Position numbers and translations under genes: made by a program
Source of the DNA: an uncultured Porphyromonadaceae bacterium
Lineage (GTDB): Bacteria > Bacteroidota > Bacteroidia > Bacteroidales > Muribaculaceae
Assembly: GCA_900540205.1 (NCBI GenBank)
Contig: UQER01000017.1
Span: 3,712 to 67,711, forward strand
DNA: 64,000 nt
Reading direction: 5' to 3'
Shown here: piece after piece, positions 17,430 to 24,659 of the stretch
Numbering within the stretch: the stretch's first letter is position 1
Layout of the letters: each line of letters opens with the position of its first letter
Notes under the pieces: model-generated
Told to the model about the DNA's origin: nothing
Seen by the model: only the letters and a program-made list of their open reading frames with translations
The model's database searches: none

Positions 17430-17484
17430 GTCAGTTTGGTTTAGTCCGAGTAATATATACCCGACCTAAACCAAACCAATATAT
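17430..17484 (-). repeat. Palindromic repeat C upstream of the AbiE operon
   Basis: Minus-strand ATTGGTTTGGTTTAGG pairs with CCTAAACCAAAC-type sequence on the other arm around an AT-rich centre (TATATATTAC). It is the best-conserved palindrome of the three. It lies 62 bp upstream of the AbiE -33 box, with a short ATG frame (from 17489, MAGEKKNYSFAQF) on its other side that runs into the 3' end of the integrase gene. Confidence 0.68.
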
Positions 17485-17526
17485 AGATATGGCTGGTGAA
17501 AAGAAAAATTATTCTTTTGCACAGTT

Positions 17527-18912
17527 CTACTTTAGGCGTGAGGCACGAGTAAGACGGTCTTCCTTTATGTAGCGGCTGAGTGAGGCTTCGGTGGTGTGAC
17601 CCGTGGCTGCACAGATTACATCTCGGTCATTACCTCGTAGTCGCATATTGGTGGCGAATGAGCGGCGCCCGGTGTGGCAGCTCACCATCTGCCATCGCTG
17701 GTATATGTCGGTTTTGCGACCGGCCCTGCCATTGCCTACGTCGGCGGTGTATGCTTTGGTAACATATCCTGCTAACGTACTTTCCGGATTTGCCTCATAT
17801 ACTGCTTTCATTATTTCTTTCAGCGCATCGTTGAACTTCTGGTTGCTGATTACACGCGGCATTGCCTTTCCGTCACCGTATAGGTCGAAGATTGCTTGAG
17901 TTTCGGGCAAAATCTTTACCACCGATACCTTGTCCGTCTTTTTCGCCTTATATTGGATATATCGCTCACCATCCTCTGTTACATGAATGGAGTTGTAATT
18001 GAGCTGTTCGAGGTCAGAGTGTCTGGCACCTGTCCAGCACATCAATATGAACTGATTGCGCACAGTTCGGAGGTGTTCGGTTGGCAACTCTTGTTTTGCG
18101 ATTAGCTCAATTTCACTTTCAAGCAGAGCGATACTTTCCGACTCCTCTTTCAGCTTTTCACATCTAAGGAAATCTTCTGCCATACATTGTATGCGCATCG
18201 GTTGATCACGGATAACGGTCTTGATTACCTTAATGTGGTCGCCGATAGTATTGAGCTTCAATCCCTCGCCATAGGCAAAGCTGAGATAGTCAGAGTAAAA
18301 CGACTTGTTGAGTTCGTCAAAGCGAATATCCGAGATATGCTTCTTCTTCATAAAGTCGCGGATATAGCGGCGCAGATGCTTGTAATGCTGTATTGTTTTT
18401 AGTCCGATTGGTTTGCCGTGCCAAGTTCGAGTCGGAGCTGCATCAATAAAGACATCAAGTGCCACAATGAAGGATTCTTCACGCTGACGGAGCATCGCTT
18501 CGATTTCTTCTTTTTTGCGCCGCTGTTCAGCCTCACGCTCAGCTTTTCTTTTTTGTCTCGCTTCCTCCTGTGCTTTCCGTTGTGCCTCCTGAAACTCGCG
18601 TTGCTCTTTATGGGCGAATTCATCTATCGCTTTATCAAGTTTCGTTCTCGAACCTTTAGGATCGTTTATTATAGCATCAATCAGAGCCGACATCTCATCA
18701 AGCTTGTCGCAGAGTTCCTTCCCCGTCCCTGCACGAAAAGTATTCCAACGCCCGGGCGAAGATATGGCATCATTCCAAGTCTTGATATCAACCTCAATAT
18801 GGGAGTTGAGCATCAGATTGGAATTGAAGCCGACGCGACGAGTATAGAGAGGAGCTACTCCTGCTTTCTTGGTGGTTCGTAGAACGAATTTGGTATATGC
18901 GGATTTAGCCAT
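17527..18912 (-). CDS. Tyrosine recombinase (integrase) of the element
   Basis: 461 residues from ATG 18912 (MAKSAYTKF). A longer frame to 18942 is unlikely because the promoter -7 box lies there. Order: arm-binding N-terminal domain (1-95), a charged coiled coil (about 97-147), core-binding domain (150-255), and catalytic domain with R297 (TGARHSD), H413 and R416 (HTGRRSF), H439 (GHTT) and nucleophile Y448 (SRYIKED). All five catalytic residues are present, so it should be active. The N-terminal DUF/Arm_DNA-bind layout is that of Bacteroidales mobile elements. It sits just inside attR, facing into the element. Confidence 0.95.
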   Translation of the reverse strand: MAKSAYTKFVLRTTKKAGVAPLYTRRVGFNSNLMLNSHIEVDIKTWNDAISSPGRWNTFRAGTGKELCDKLDEMSALIDAIINDPKGSRTKLDKAIDEFAHKEQREFQEAQRKAQEEARQKRKAEREAEQRRKKEEIEAMLRQREESFIVALDVFIDAAPTRTWHGKPIGLKTIQHYKHLRRYIRDFMKKKHISDIRFDELNKSFYSDYLSFAYGEGLKLNTIGDHIKVIKTVIRDQPMRIQCMAEDFLRCEKLKEESESIALLESEIELIAKQELPTEHLRTVRNQFILMCWTGARHSDLEQLNYNSIHVTEDGERYIQYKAKKTDKVSVVKILPETQAIFDLYGDGKAMPRVISNQKFNDALKEIMKAVYEANPESTLAGYVTKAYTADVGNGRAGRKTDIYQRWQMVSCHTGRRSFATNMRLRGNDRDVICAATGHTTEASLSRYIKEDRLTRASRLK

Positions 18913-18939
18913 ATTCGATAAGTGTTTATCTAATAACGG

Positions 18940-18947
18940 CAAAGGTA
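18940..18947 (-). promoter_or_regulatory. -7 box of the integrase gene
   Basis: Minus-strand TACCTTTG fits TAnnTTTG. Transcription would start near 18933, about 20 nt before ATG 18912. The tandem GTTGATACAAA repeats lie just upstream (18965-18986), so integrase binding there could also control its own gene. Confidence 0.55.
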
Positions 18948-18964
18948 TATGATATAGTTCAAAA

Positions 18965-18986
18965 GTTGATACAAAGTTGATACAAA
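18965..18986 (+). repeat. Tandem 11-bp repeats near attR, candidate integrase arm-type sites
   Basis: Two perfect consecutive copies of GTTGATACAAA, 113 bp inside attR. They match the TTTGATACAAA pair inside attL in sequence and period. Confidence 0.6.
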
Positions 18987-19098
18987 TAAAAGCGACTTTA
19001 TGGCACTTTTTGCGACTTTCTGAAATTGTTAAAATATATAACTACCTAATATTAACATATTTGTAAAATTGAGGTTTCATGAAGTATCACAAAAGTTG

Positions 19099-19132
19099 TC
19101 CTTCCAAGGCAACACTAAGAAAGAGCTAAGTC
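19099..19132 (+). repeat. attR: right attachment repeat
   Basis: 34 bp copy of attL with 33 matches. It contains only the last 13-14 bases of the tRNA, so there is no second functional tRNA. Confidence 0.88.
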
Positions 19133-19152
19133 AGTTGACTTAGCTCTTTTTT
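19117..19152 (+). terminator. Terminator at attR
   Basis: AAAGAGCTAAGTC pairs perfectly with GACTTAGCTCTTT around AGTT, followed by TTT. This is probably the original terminator of the tRNA before integration. Confidence 0.75.
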
Positions 19153-19263
19153 AATCCCCTGATGTAAGTTAGATATAATAGCAACAGTCGTTTCCGCAAC
19201 CACGGTTTCTATTTGCAATAGTTATTTTGTTTATTTCACATATCCGCAATATCAATCTTAATT

Positions 19264-19422
19264 CTACGATTTTTTCAAAGTTTCTTCCGGCAACACGTTC
19301 AGTTGCTTATCAACTCTGTATCGGAGTTGATTGAAGGCGGCGCAGAGGAGCATGAAAAGGTCACGAATTTCAAGCATGGAATAGTGTTCTGCCCCTGCTT
19401 CCAACTTCACGCAGTCCGGTTA
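19264..19422 (-). pseudogene. Coding remnant of unknown origin
   Basis: 51 codons open between two stops on the minus strand, reading ...EHYSMLEIRDLFMLLCAAF... and ending ...NVLPEETLKKS. It looks like the end of a real protein but has no proper start and no recognised family. Most of 19153-19705 is otherwise non-coding and appears to be debris next to the integration site. Confidence 0.35.
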
Positions 19423-19480
19423 CATACATTTACCTGAGCTTTGTTGGCGATGTCCATATTGGTTGTCTCTACGATATTTC

Positions 19481-19630
19481 GGCTATGTGCCTACTACCAA
19501 AACGCGTGTTAGAGAACATTACAATAAGCTGATTACAGGTGTGGCGACAGGGCGTTTTACTACTTTTACAGTATCTGCGATTGATTGTTAGCGAGATAAT
19601 TGCTAACTTCGCAAATAAAGGCTGGAATTA
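19481..19630 (+). repeat. Degenerate 150-bp repeat, copy 1
   Basis: This segment (GGCTATGTGCC...GGCTGGAATT) matches 20494-20643 end to end at exactly the same length, with roughly three quarters identical bases by eye. The best block is ATAATTGCTAACTTCGCAAA. The two copies flank the 164-residue gene. Neither keeps an open reading frame, so they are probably old mobile-element or gene remnants. Confidence 0.65.
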
Positions 19631-19705
19631 CGGTTTGTTTATTGTAGAATTGAGATCACATTCTATTACTATTATCTATTATCTATCTTTGATTTAAGTT
19701 TTAAC

Positions 19706-20200
19706 ATGTCAGATGATTTAAAGGAACAAGAAGGGTTACACCAAATTGACACGCTCTTCCATGATGAGGTCAAAAGATCTGTCGCAAACGTGGTATCCGA
19801 TAATCCTGGGCTCAATGAGGGAGAATTGCGGAAAAAGATTTTGGCAATCATCGAACAATACTTCGATCAATCAATTGGCATCGAAAAAATGGGTGTAATG
19901 TTATCAACAAGAGGATGTATCACCGACCCAATTAGATTTCTGGAAATGTCTAAACAGAAATACCTTATGTATTATACAACCGGTCAGTTACCTCTGGTTA
20001 ATTCAAAGACGACATTACAACAAATCGCCGCCATTGCAAAAGACCTGGACAAAAAGATTGAAGAAGCCCTTAAAGACAAACCAAAATCATTAGGTTTTAT
20101 CCACCTGTATTGGGCTACAAAGAAAAAAATTTTAATGGACGATTATGGGATTATATGGTTTTCGCCTGCTGAATGCAATCCAGATATGCTTTATGATTGA
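19706..20200 (+). CDS. Hypothetical protein, 164 residues
   Basis: Soluble, charged protein with no signal peptide. It is helix-rich (DNPGLNEGELRKKILAIIEQY, LQQIAAIAKDLDKKIEEALK) and ends with an aromatic segment (HLYWATKKKILMDDYGIIW). No family is recognised. It stands alone between two degenerate 150-bp repeats, just outside the integrated element, and is AT-rich compared with the GH31 gene beyond, so it may be transferred cargo. Confidence 0.6.
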   Translation: MSDDLKEQEGLHQIDTLFHDEVKRSVANVVSDNPGLNEGELRKKILAIIEQYFDQSIGIEKMGVMLSTRGCITDPIRFLEMSKQKYLMYYTTGQLPLVNSKTTLQQIAAIAKDLDKKIEEALKDKPKSLGFIHLYWATKKKILMDDYGIIWFSPAECNPDMLYD

Positions 20201-20348
20201 AAAGGTCTGTATCAATAAAACCACGAAGCATATCACGACTCCATCCATTTCTCACAATCACCCCGGAATAATATACAGCCTTCTCAGCGCCACTTGAAAA
20301 TCTGTCAAGCAAGAGCGTATAATGCCCCATGTATCTAATATATTCCAT
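20151..20348 (-). CDS. Possible small protein convergent with the 164-residue gene
   Basis: 65 codons from an ATG at 20348, overlapping the convergent gene by 50 bp. The sequence (MGHYTLLLDRFSSGAEKAVYYSGVIV) looks protein-like. A minus-strand -7 box (20427-20434) and a 39-bp perfect palindrome ending at the ATG lie upstream. No family is recognised; it may be the start of a truncated gene. Confidence 0.35.
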   Translation of the reverse strand: MEYIRYMGHYTLLLDRFSSGAEKAVYYSGVIVRNGWSRDMLRGFIDTDLFNHKAYLDCIQQAKTI

Positions 20349-20386
20349 TCGTTAAATCTGCAACAAGTTGTTGCAGATTTAACGAA
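20348..20386. repeat. Perfect 39-bp palindrome
   Basis: Arm TTCGTTAAATCTGCAACAA (20348-20366), a central G, and its exact complement (20368-20386). It directly abuts the ATG of the minus-strand 65-codon frame. There is no T-run, so a simple terminator is unlikely; an operator, a translation-blocking hairpin or an insertion scar are possible. Confidence 0.7.
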
Positions 20387-20426
20387 GTATTGGCATCGCT
20401 CTCTTTAATCCCATTCATCCCCTGTA

Positions 20427-20434
20427 CAAAGTTA
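20427..20434 (-). promoter_or_regulatory. Minus-strand -7 box
   Basis: CAAAGTTA is TAACTTTG on the minus strand. A transcript from here would pass through the palindrome and into the 65-codon frame. No -33 TTTG at proper spacing. Confidence 0.4.
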
Positions 20435-20493
20435 ATTATTTTTATTGCACTTAAGCGTATCGGGATTATTGATAGTGTTGACAAGAGAAGTCT

Positions 20494-20643
20494 GGCTATG
20501 TGCCGACTACCAAAACTTGCGGCTGGGAGTATTGCAATTGATTGATTTACAGGTGAAACAGCAGGAGGCTTTACTACTTTTGCGGTATATGCGATTGATA
20601 GTTGGCGATATAATTGCTAACTTCGCAAATGAAGGCTGGAATT
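20494..20643 (+). repeat. Degenerate 150-bp repeat, copy 2
   Basis: Second copy of the repeat at 19481-19630, 1013 bp away in the same orientation. It ends 90 bp before the GH31 gene. Confidence 0.65.
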
Positions 20644-20733
20644 GTCGGCTTTCTTCTCTGCTGATTGCCGGAGGCCCTGCCTGTAGAGGTTGATTATATT
20701 CCGTCAAGATAAACTGTCATTATCAATAATAGC

Positions 20734-23079
20734 ATGAAAAATCCATTCGGTTTCGGAAACTTCGGTTTTCTATTTCTATGCATTCTGAGCGCGGTGAGCG
20801 GATTTGCTGCCGGCGCACAGAATCCGGTTGCCCGCGAGGAAGCTACGGTACGTTCGGGCAATGCACGTTTCACGGTGCTCACGCCTGAAATGATACGCAT
20901 CGAGTATAGCGACAAAGGCCTCTTTGAGGACCGCGCCACATTCGCCATCCAGAACAGAGAGATGGATGTGGTGCCATCTTTTACGCAAAAGGAGGACAAC
21001 GATTTCCTGTACATCGAAACCGACCGGATTAAACTCAAATACCGCAAGGGTACGAATCCTGCCACCGACCCCGCTTCGCCTGAAAACCTTACCATCACCT
21101 TGCCGCACAACGGACAGGAGGTGGTGTGGTATCCCGGCAAACCGGACCCTCTGAATCTAAAGGGCACGTGCCGCACGCTTGACGGCAGCAACGGCGACAA
21201 CAAACGCGCAGAACTTGAAAACGGGCTGATTTCACGTTCGGGCTGGGCTGTTATCGACGATTCATGGACGTCTACCCGCCCGGACGGCAGCCGGTCGTTT
21301 GCTCTTGAACCAAACGATGAGGTAGGTTTTGAATGGTGGAGCGAGCGGAAAGACCCGCAGGCCCTCGACATGTATTTCATGGGATACGGCACGGATTACA
21401 AAAAGGCGTTGTCCGATTTCACCAAAATCGCAGGGAAAATCCCCCTCCCTCCGGCCTATGTGTTCGGCTACTGGTACAGCCGCTATGCATCATATTCCGA
21501 CGAAGATTACCGCCGGATTATGGCCGAGCTGAAAGGAAACGACATCCCAACAGACGTGCTGATTCTCGACATGGACTGGCACTGGAACGGCGACAAGGGC
21601 TGCGATTCGGAAGGCCGCGGAGGCTGGACCGGATGGTCGTGGAATACAAACCTGCTATCCAATCCTCAGAAGCTGCTGGACGACATTCACGCCAACAATC
21701 TCCGTGTGTCGCTCAACCTCCATCCTGCCGACGGCGTGAACAGCGTGGAGTCACCCCGCTATTATGAGGCCATGAAATCGGAACTTAACGGCAAATACGA
21801 CACCGACGGCAACATTGCCTGGAGCATCGACTATCCTGACTTCACAAAATCGTTTTTCAGGAACATCATACGCGAGCATGAGCAGGAGGGTGTTGATTTC
21901 TGGTGGCTCGACTGGCAGCAGCATCTCACAAGCCATGCCACTCCCGGTCTGGGCGAGACTTTCTGGTGCAATCATGTTTTCTTCAACGACATGAAGAAAA
22001 ACCGGTCCGAACACCGCCCCGTGATTTTCCACCGTTGGGGAGGGCTCGGCAGTCACCGCTATCAGATCGGATTCTCCGGCGATGCCCTGATCAACTTCCC
22101 CACACTTGCATTTCAACCCTATTTCACGGCAACGGCATCTAATGTGGGTTACGCCTACTGGGGTCACGACCTCGGCGGCCACGCTTTCACTGATGAAAAG
22201 ATTGTGAACGACCCGGAACTCATGCTCCGCTGGATACAGTTCGGGGTGTTCACCCCCATATTCCGCAGCCACGCCACCAAAGACGACCGTATTGAACGCC
22301 GCATGTGGAAATTCAGCAACTTCCCGCTGATGCGTGAGGCCGTGAAACTCCGCTATGCCCTTTTCCCCTATATCTACACCATGGCCCGCAAAACCTACGA
22401 CACAGGCGTGGGGATATGCCGCCCGCTATATTATGAATATCCCGACGATGACGAAGCCTATGCCTACGAGGGGGAATATCTTTTTGGTGACAACATTCTT
22501 GTGGCTCCCATCACCGAAGCAGCTCAGGATGGCAAAACAAGCCTGAAGGAAATCTGGTTCCCGAAAGGGAAATGGTGGAGCGTTGCCACCAACGAAATGA
22601 TAGAGGGACCATGCGTGCGGACCATGCAATTCTCGGCCGAAGACATCCCCTACTTCTACCGGGCTGGCGCCATGATTCCGCTCAATCCCCGGTCGGTGAA
22701 ACGGGTCACCGACAAACCATCACAGATGGTGCTTGATGTAGTGGCAGGTGAAAATGGCGACGACATTCTCTATGAGGACGAAGGTGACAACAGCGATTAC
22801 GCCACACGATATGCAACCACACAGCTGCGGCACCGTGTTGACGGCAAAACGGAAACCTGCGTGATTGGACCCCGCCAGGGCGACGGAACAAATCTTGTGG
22901 AACGCCGCTCGTGGACAGTTAACCTTCTGAACGCAGCGACTCCGGCAGAGGTGAAGGTCAACGGCAAAATTATCGACCAATCAGGCTGGGATTACAATGC
23001 TGCCGACAGGAAGCTCTCGGTCCGCCTTCCTGAAACCGGCTGCAACACACAGTCAGAAATCATTGTCCGCTATCGTTAA
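20734..23079 (+). CDS. Glycoside hydrolase family 31 (alpha-glucosidase/alpha-xylosidase-like), secreted
   Basis: 781 residues with a signal peptide (to about residue 27, ...FAAGAQ) and no lipobox, so it probably acts in the periplasm. N-terminal beta domain (30-230), a TIM barrel (about 235-570), then C-terminal beta domains. The catalytic nucleophile is D393 in WWLDWQQ and the acid/base D450 in FSGDAL; VLILDMDWHW and YAYWGHDLGGHAF are further GH31 marks. Family members release alpha-linked glucose or xylose from non-reducing ends; the exact linkage is not clear. It is a single-gene transcript followed by a strong terminator, with no SusC/D nearby. Confidence 0.93.
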   Translation: MKNPFGFGNFGFLFLCILSAVSGFAAGAQNPVAREEATVRSGNARFTVLTPEMIRIEYSDKGLFEDRATFAIQNREMDVVPSFTQKEDNDFLYIETDRIKLKYRKGTNPATDPASPENLTITLPHNGQEVVWYPGKPDPLNLKGTCRTLDGSNGDNKRAELENGLISRSGWAVIDDSWTSTRPDGSRSFALEPNDEVGFEWWSERKDPQALDMYFMGYGTDYKKALSDFTKIAGKIPLPPAYVFGYWYSRYASYSDEDYRRIMAELKGNDIPTDVLILDMDWHWNGDKGCDSEGRGGWTGWSWNTNLLSNPQKLLDDIHANNLRVSLNLHPADGVNSVESPRYYEAMKSELNGKYDTDGNIAWSIDYPDFTKSFFRNIIREHEQEGVDFWWLDWQQHLTSHATPGLGETFWCNHVFFNDMKKNRSEHRPVIFHRWGGLGSHRYQIGFSGDALINFPTLAFQPYFTATASNVGYAYWGHDLGGHAFTDEKIVNDPELMLRWIQFGVFTPIFRSHATKDDRIERRMWKFSNFPLMREAVKLRYALFPYIYTMARKTYDTGVGICRPLYYEYPDDDEAYAYEGEYLFGDNILVAPITEAAQDGKTSLKEIWFPKGKWWSVATNEMIEGPCVRTMQFSAEDIPYFYRAGAMIPLNPRSVKRVTDKPSQMVLDVVAGENGDDILYEDEGDNSDYATRYATTQLRHRVDGKTETCVIGPRQGDGTNLVERRSWTVNLLNAATPAEVKVNGKIIDQSGWDYNAADRKLSVRLPETGCNTQSEIIVRYR

Positions 23080-23186
23080 AACGACATACAAAAAGAATTC
23101 TCAGGAAGGCACCGGCAACCATCCGCACCCACCGGAGAATTCCACTCAAAATATTGGTAATTGATTTTAAGGTAAAAAGATCCGTC

Positions 23187-23226
23187 CAAAACGAGGAGAC
23201 TGTATCAAACAGGACTCCTCGTTTTG
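23187..23226 (+). terminator. Terminator between GH31 and the minus-strand operon
   Basis: CAAAACGAGGAG pairs with CTCCTCGTTTTG around 16 nt. With A and T runs on both sides it can serve both strands. Confidence 0.8.
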
Positions 23227-23272
23227 TGTAAAGACTGCCACATGCTGCTATAAAGATTTAATGAAGAGGAAG

Positions 23273-23533
23273 CTATTCGCGGTATCGGGTGGGATTCACA
23301 CCCAGCATGCGCTGCACGTAGCGGCTGAAATAGGCAGGCGAAGAGAAACGGAACATATCGGAAATCTGAACGAACATCACCTCTCGGTTATGACGGTAAT
23401 CACCGTTTTCAAGCATGTCGAGAAACCGGCTCATGAGCGATGCATTCTGTGCGGACACCCCTTCCTCCCGGTTGATCACCGAATGGAAATCAAAAAAATC
23501 AAGAATTCCACCACCGGGAACGCGGAAACGCAT
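23273..23533 (-). CDS. Mini AraC-type helix-turn-helix protein
   Basis: 86 residues. The C-terminal half (SDMFRFSSPAYFSRYVQRM then LGVNPTRYRE) is the second helix-turn-helix of AraC regulators with the usual closing motif. The N-terminal part is too short for a ligand-binding domain and the first helix-turn-helix is degenerate at best. It follows the esterase-like gene by 12 bp as the last gene of a four-gene operon. It may be a compact regulator or the remaining end of a larger one. Confidence 0.65.
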   Translation of the reverse strand: MRFRVPGGGILDFFDFHSVINREEGVSAQNASLMSRFLDMLENGDYRHNREVMFVQISDMFRFSSPAYFSRYVQRMLGVNPTRYRE

Positions 23534-23545
23534 CCTGAGCCATTA

Positions 23546-24217
23546 TCATTGCCGGACGCCGAACATCCATGCAAAGGAGCGTTCAAGGCGCTGTTGTGCA
23601 TACTGGTAATGGTTGCCGGGGACGAGTTCAAAACAGGTCTTTACAGAATGGGCTGAAAGATAGTCGACGATACGGACTGTATCCTTCTGGACACATCGGA
23701 ACTGAGGCACAGGCGACTGGGCCTCTTTGTCACCTAATAGAAAATAGGCACGCCCGGATCGGGAAGGCACCGGTTGTGAGGTAAGCCAATCGGCAAATCC
23801 CTCGTACCAGAACGACCCCGAGAGGGAGATTATATCGGTAAACACATCGCACTCCATCCACTGCCACAAAGTGAACAGCCCTGACAGCGACACTCCTGCA
23901 AGTGTGCGCCTCACATCGGCAGCAATGCCGAGCCGCCGTTCAACTTCCGGAATCACACTCTGCCTTAACAGGGACAGAAACTGTGCGGCATCGCCTTTAA
24001 AATCAGGAGTTCCTGTCGGGACTCCTTTTGCCTTCCACGGGGTGAGGTCGTTGTTCCAATCCATTCCGGTGATCACCGCAATCGACACGCCATAGAGAGC
24101 AGCCGCATGCTCCATCCATTGGCCCGAGACTGCAGCAGGATAAAGCAGATAGCAAATCCGGTCAGTGCCGCCGGCAACCGCCTTGATATCGAGATTATTG
24201 ATTTTCAGTGTCTGCAT
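23546..24217 (-). CDS. Alpha/beta-hydrolase, esterase-like
   Basis: 223 residues, cytoplasmic (no signal peptide). AGVSLSGLF gives the nucleophile elbow with Ser110, LGDKE near 163 a candidate acid, and PGNHYQYA the catalytic His203. The arrangement resembles the enterochelin-esterase/S-formylglutathione-hydrolase-like group (IroE/Fes fold). It overlaps the acetyltransferase by 23 bp. Within this operon it could release or proof-read the product of the adenylating enzyme; that is inference from context. Confidence 0.8.
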   Translation of the reverse strand: MQTLKINNLDIKAVAGGTDRICYLLYPAAVSGQWMEHAAALYGVSIAVITGMDWNNDLTPWKAKGVPTGTPDFKGDAAQFLSLLRQSVIPEVERRLGIAADVRRTLAGVSLSGLFTLWQWMECDVFTDIISLSGSFWYEGFADWLTSQPVPSRSGRAYFLLGDKEAQSPVPQFRCVQKDTVRIVDYLSAHSVKTCFELVPGNHYQYAQQRLERSFAWMFGVRQ

Positions 24218-24659
24218 ATTTCAATATTCCGGGAAGCTCCTTAAACCCGATACTTTTATATAACGACCGGGCCCCAGGGGTTGTTTCAAGATATATCTTG
24301 TCGCACCCAAGTTGATGCGCCACATCAACGAGGTGCCTGACTATGGCATGCCCTATGCCGCGGGACCGGAATTGCGGCCTCACATAAATGTTCATCAGAT
24401 AGGCACACCGGCCCGAAGGATTGTCGGGCGACGGCAACTCGTCCGACAGGCATATCGCGCCGCAACCGCACTCAATTCCATTCGAGACGGCCACCACCGC
24501 CACATGCGAGCCGTCAGCGACATGCACCTTATAGTACCGGCGGTTGGCCAGAAGCAGCCCGGCGGATGGTGCTATGCCGAACACAGCACGAAGCACCTCG
24601 TCACGCCAGGCCATCAGTGTGTCTATCTCTCTGAGGGGCAGTATGGAGATTCCTGTCAT
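24195..24659 (-). CDS. GNAT family N-acetyltransferase
   Basis: 154 residues. NIYVRPQFRSRGIGHAIVRH (about 111-130) is the acetyl-CoA pyrophosphate loop (motif A, RxxGxG/A), followed by KIYLETTPGARSLYKSIGFK (motif B). It transfers an acetyl group to an amine; the substrate is unknown. It overlaps the adenylation gene by 4 bp (ATGA), so the two are translationally coupled and probably act on the same compound. Confidence 0.87.
   Translation of the reverse strand: MTGISILPLREIDTLMAWRDEVLRAVFGIAPSAGLLLANRRYYKVHVADGSHVAVVAVSNGIECGCGAICLSDELPSPDNPSGRCAYLMNIYVRPQFRSRGIGHAIVRHLVDVAHQLGCDKIYLETTPGARSLYKSIGFKELPGILKYADTENQ

Larger units (their letters stand above)
4669..19132. mobile_element. Integrative mobilizable element in tRNA-Gln with restriction and AbiE cargo
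   Basis: About 14.46 kb between 34 bp att repeats. From left to right it holds a gene of unknown function, DUF3853 protein, RecA-like ATPase, Toprim primase (frameshifted), DUF3408 protein, MobC-like protein and relaxase, all on the plus strand. Then, on the minus strand, come a PD-(D/E)XK protein, a restriction endonuclease, a C5 methyltransferase, an AbiE-like pair and a tyrosine integrase. No type IV secretion genes are present, so transfer would need a helper element. The defence block (11.3-15.4 kb) is clearly more AT-rich than the mobilization block, which suggests later acquisition. Confidence 0.88.

Noticed and set aside
19481..20643. Terminal repeats of an intact insertion sequence carrying the 164-residue gene
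   Set aside because: The copies are direct, about a quarter diverged and lack terminal inverted repeats; the enclosed gene shows no transposase motifs.
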